This document shows, piece by piece, positions 5,657-7,275 of a stretch of DNA of 7,275 nt (its first letter is position 1; each line of letters begins with the position of its first letter). The stretch covers positions 1-7,275 of the forward strand of contig CAJQPD010000237.1 of assembly GCA_905480085.1 (NCBI GenBank), read 5' to 3'. The notes beneath the pieces were generated by a model. The model was not told where the DNA came from. It did no database searches and was given only the letters and a program-made list of their open reading frames with translations. A program made the translations under genes and the position numbers. Source of the DNA: an uncultured Acidimicrobiia bacterium. Its GTDB lineage: Bacteria; Actinomycetota; Acidimicrobiia; Spongiisociales; JAENVV01.

Positions 5657-7102
5657 GTCCTTGCGGGGAAGCGTCAACGAGAAAGTCGACCAACCGTCGG
5701 CACAGTCATACGTCAGATCGCCGTTCATGAGTCGAGCCAACTGGCGGGATACCGTCAACCCGAGTCCTACTGCGGCACTCCGGGAGTCCCTACCTCCGTA
5801 CGTGTGATACGGCTCAAAAATCAGGGCCTGCCGATCTTCCGGGACGCCTTCGCCATCGTCGCGAACATAGATCGTTACGACGTCATCGGCAACGGACGAG
5901 GTGACCTGGACATTCGGACCACCATATCGCCTGGCGTTCGTAAGGAGATTCCGGATAATCTGTCGCACTCTCACCGGATCAGCCCAAATGTCGACCGCGT
6001 CCACGTCGATCCGGAACGACTCGAATTCGCCCAAGAGGGCATCCGCCGCCGATTGGACCTGGGATTCGACGCTAGCAAGAACCGGTACCACCGAAACGCT
6101 GCCAATCTCGGCTCGAGCGCCGACCATGAGGTCTTCCACAATGCTGGAAACTTCCTTCGCCTGTTGGGCAATCAACTGCATGATCCCTGCCATCTCTTCC
6201 TCTTGGCCGTTCAGGGCACCGGAGTGAAGCAATTCGGTGAAACCAAGGACGGCCGTCAAGGGAGTTCTCAGCTCATGGGAAACACTCGCAACAAACTGAT
6301 CCTTGGCACGTATCTGCTGCTCCATGTGGGCCTTCTCGGCCGCCGCCCTCAAGGCACTCAGGTCATGGGCAACCAACGAGGTGTACGCCTGACCTGACAG
6401 ACCAGACCGTTCGTGGTGGATAATGGTGATGGCATGGTCGGTTTGTTCCCCGTCCGCAGGAGTCAGAACCGCCTCTCCAACAAACCGGCCGTCCAGCATC
6501 AGCTCCGGGAGGGCCTCATGCCAGATCCCACTACCTTCTGATCCGAGAACGTCTGTGATCCGAGGATGATCACCGTCGGGGATACCGAAGAAGGCCCGGG
6601 CGGCGGGGTTGGCCGACTCGATCTTTTCCCAGTTGTCAATGACCAAAACCAGATCGTCGGCGGCTTCGATGATTTCGTAGAAACGATTCACCGAGGCCTT
6701 CGACCTCGCCAACTCGCGGTCAACCATTCGGCGCCGCAACGCCGAGGTGATCGCCCGGCCCAGGTTCAAAGAGTTGACGTGGTCAAGGATGAGAAAGTCA
6801 TCGGCACCCTGGTCGATGGTTACCGCCCCGGCCTCTTCGGCATCAAGGTGAACCAGCGTGATGATGGGTGCATCGATGAGTACCTCACGAAAAGTCTCCA
6901 CCCCGGTCCGACCGACGGAACCGGGGAAGGACGCATCCATGATGACCGCGTCGATGGCATTGTTGTTGATCACGCCCATGGCGGTACCCGGACTGTCAAT
7001 TGAGATCACTTCGCGCGCCATGCCATCGCCGACCAACTCTTTGATGAGTTTGGCCGTAATCGGTTCGTGAGCCAGCACCAGCAGCGTATCGAGGCGCTTC
7101 AC
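5630..7102 (-). CDS. Soluble sensor histidine kinase: degenerate receiver-PAS-HisKA-HATPase
   Basis: This 490-residue protein has no transmembrane segment and should sense a cytoplasmic signal. Residues 1-125 resemble a CheY-type receiver: a hydrophobic first strand, Asp56 in AVIMDASFPG at the phospho-acceptor place, and GADDFLILDHV (99-109) at the end. The acidic pair of the first loop is replaced by Ala11-His12 (only Glu13 remains), and the conserved lysine near strand 5 appears to be Leu106. The receiver may therefore be a non-phosphorylated signalling or dimerisation module. Residues about 137-250 form a PAS domain (FYEIIEAADDLVLVID, then ANPAARAFFG), followed by a short coiled linker. 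HisKA carries SHELRTPL with phospho-acceptor His276. The ATPase domain has an N box (RNLLTNARRYG, 384-394), G1 box DDGEGV (415-420), F box IFEPY (428-432) and G2 box VGLGLT (445-450). The start is GTG 7102 with GGTGG (7114-7110) 7 bases upstream. No partner response regulator is visible. Its 3' end runs into purE. Confidence 0.92.
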   Translation of the reverse strand: MKRLDTLLVLAHEPITAKLIKELVGDGMAREVISIDSPGTAMGVINNNAIDAVIMDASFPGSVGRTGVETFREVLIDAPIITLVHLDAEEAGAVTIDQGADDFLILDHVNSLNLGRAITSALRRRMVDRELARSKASVNRFYEIIEAADDLVLVIDNWEKIESANPAARAFFGIPDGDHPRITDVLGSEGSGIWHEALPELMLDGRFVGEAVLTPADGEQTDHAITIIHHERSGLSGQAYTSLVAHDLSALRAAAEKAHMEQQIRAKDQFVASVSHELRTPLTAVLGFTELLHSGALNGQEEEMAGIMQLIAQQAKEVSSIVEDLMVGARAEIGSVSVVPVLASVESQVQSAADALLGEFESFRIDVDAVDIWADPVRVRQIIRNLLTNARRYGGPNVQVTSSVADDVVTIYVRDDGEGVPEDRQALIFEPYHTYGGRDSRSAAVGLGLTVSRQLARLMNGDLTYDCADGWSTFSLTLPRKDLTLEGDFR

Positions 7103-7109
7103 GGTAGGT

Positions 7110-7124
7110 CCACCGGAACGGTGG
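7110..7124 (-). promoter_or_regulatory. Hairpin covering the ribosome-binding site of the kinase gene
   Basis: CCACCG and CGGTGG are perfect inverted repeats around three bases, giving a 6-bp GC-rich stem. In the minus-strand transcript, the 3' arm holds the GGTGG that would serve as ribosome-binding site for GTG 7102. Folding would hide this site and lower translation. There is no T-tract, so it does not look like a terminator for the upstream gene. It could also be a protein-binding palindrome. Confidence 0.35.
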
Positions 7125-7160
7125 GGCTGTTTACGACCGGGGTGATGGCAGCCGGAACGG
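7113..7160. repeat. Two direct copies of CCGGAACGG
   Basis: The 9-mer CCGGAACGG occurs at 7113-7121 and 7152-7160, 39 bp apart, in the 63-bp gap between the kinase and the upstream gene. Each copy is an inverted CCG/CGG around GAA, the form expected of a dimeric DNA-binding protein. The first copy is part of the hairpin over the kinase ribosome-binding site. In GC-rich DNA two such copies could arise by chance, so a regulatory role is only suggested. Confidence 0.3.
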
Positions 7161-7165
7161 GCCTC

Positions 7166-7275
7166 TCAAACGGCGGCGCGAAGCTCCCGGGCAAGATTCC
7201 CATTGTCCGCCACTTCGATCCCGCCAAGATCCAGCCATTCGGCCATCCTGACGAGTTCGGCGGCGAGCGCCGGTG
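7166..7275 (-). CDS. C-terminal end of a probable YcaQ-type winged-helix DNA glycosylase
   Basis: The minus strand is open from the window edge to TGA 7168-7166, giving the last 35 residues of a gene whose start lies outside. Visible residues are ALAAELVRMAEWLDLGGIEV followed by a stretch ending in NLARELRAAV. This helix, then a short beta strand, then a G-N/D-L-A helix resembles the end of proteins of the YcaQ/AlkZ-like group, which unhook interstrand crosslinks or act as winged-helix DNA-binding proteins. The assignment rests on pattern memory of a short segment, so the family is tentative, while the coding call is fairly firm. It reads in the same direction as the kinase gene, 63 bp upstream of it, so the two may share a transcript. 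Confidence 0.5.
   Translation of the reverse strand, partial: PALAAELVRMAEWLDLGGIEVADNGNLARELRAAV

Noticed and set aside
5804..6397. A 197-codon open frame on the plus strand opposite the histidine kinase
   Set aside because: It lies wholly antisense to well-defined PAS and kinase domains, its translation resembles no family, and long antisense frames are common in GC-rich coding DNA.
6566..7003. A 145-codon plus-strand frame opposite the receiver and PAS domains of the kinase
   Set aside because: It is a shadow of the kinase codons with no recognisable motif.

Overview
The window looks like ordinary chromosomal DNA from a bacterium with roughly 60% GC (judged by eye), most likely an actinobacterium. 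An Acidimicrobiia-like lineage would fit the gene content and protein style, but this is inference and not a match to a known genome. All the genes are densely packed with almost no free DNA. I see no mobile element, tRNA, rRNA, CRISPR array or clear sign of gene transfer.

Layout, left to right. (1) Positions 1-750, plus strand: the C-terminal 249 residues of polyphosphate kinase (ppk1). (2) Positions 756-2560, minus strand: a two-gene unit in which a TetR/AcrR-type repressor is followed, with a 4-bp GTGA overlap, by a COG1228-type metal-dependent amidohydrolase. The amidohydrolase converges on ppk1 with only 5 bp between the two stop codons. (3) Positions 2561-2670: a 110-bp divergent control region between the repressor and purA. 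It holds a 21-bp imperfect palindrome (arms GATCGT/ACGATC) that is a candidate repressor operator, and five GATC sites in 53 bp. (4) Positions 2671-5656, plus strand: a tight purA-purD-purE operon. purA and purD overlap by an ATGA, and purD and purE are separated by 2 bp. (5) Positions 5630-7102, minus strand: a soluble sensor histidine kinase with a degenerate N-terminal receiver, a PAS domain, HisKA and HATPase. Its 3' end overlaps the 3' end of purE by 27 bp. (6) Positions 7166-7275, minus strand: the last 35 codons of a gene that resembles the end of a YcaQ-type winged-helix DNA glycosylase.

The purine genes cover three steps: PurD makes glycinamide ribonucleotide, PurE makes CAIR, and PurA commits IMP to AMP. 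A class I PurE normally needs PurK, which is not in this window. The repressor-hydrolase unit may share its control region with the purine operon, so the TetR could affect both directions.

I did not find a convincing novel system. The points most worth a second look are the PurE with several lysine substitutions in its signature motifs, the kinase whose receiver lacks the acidic pair and the conserved lysine, the palindrome in the tetR/purA spacer, and the hairpin plus repeated 9-mer just upstream of the kinase start.
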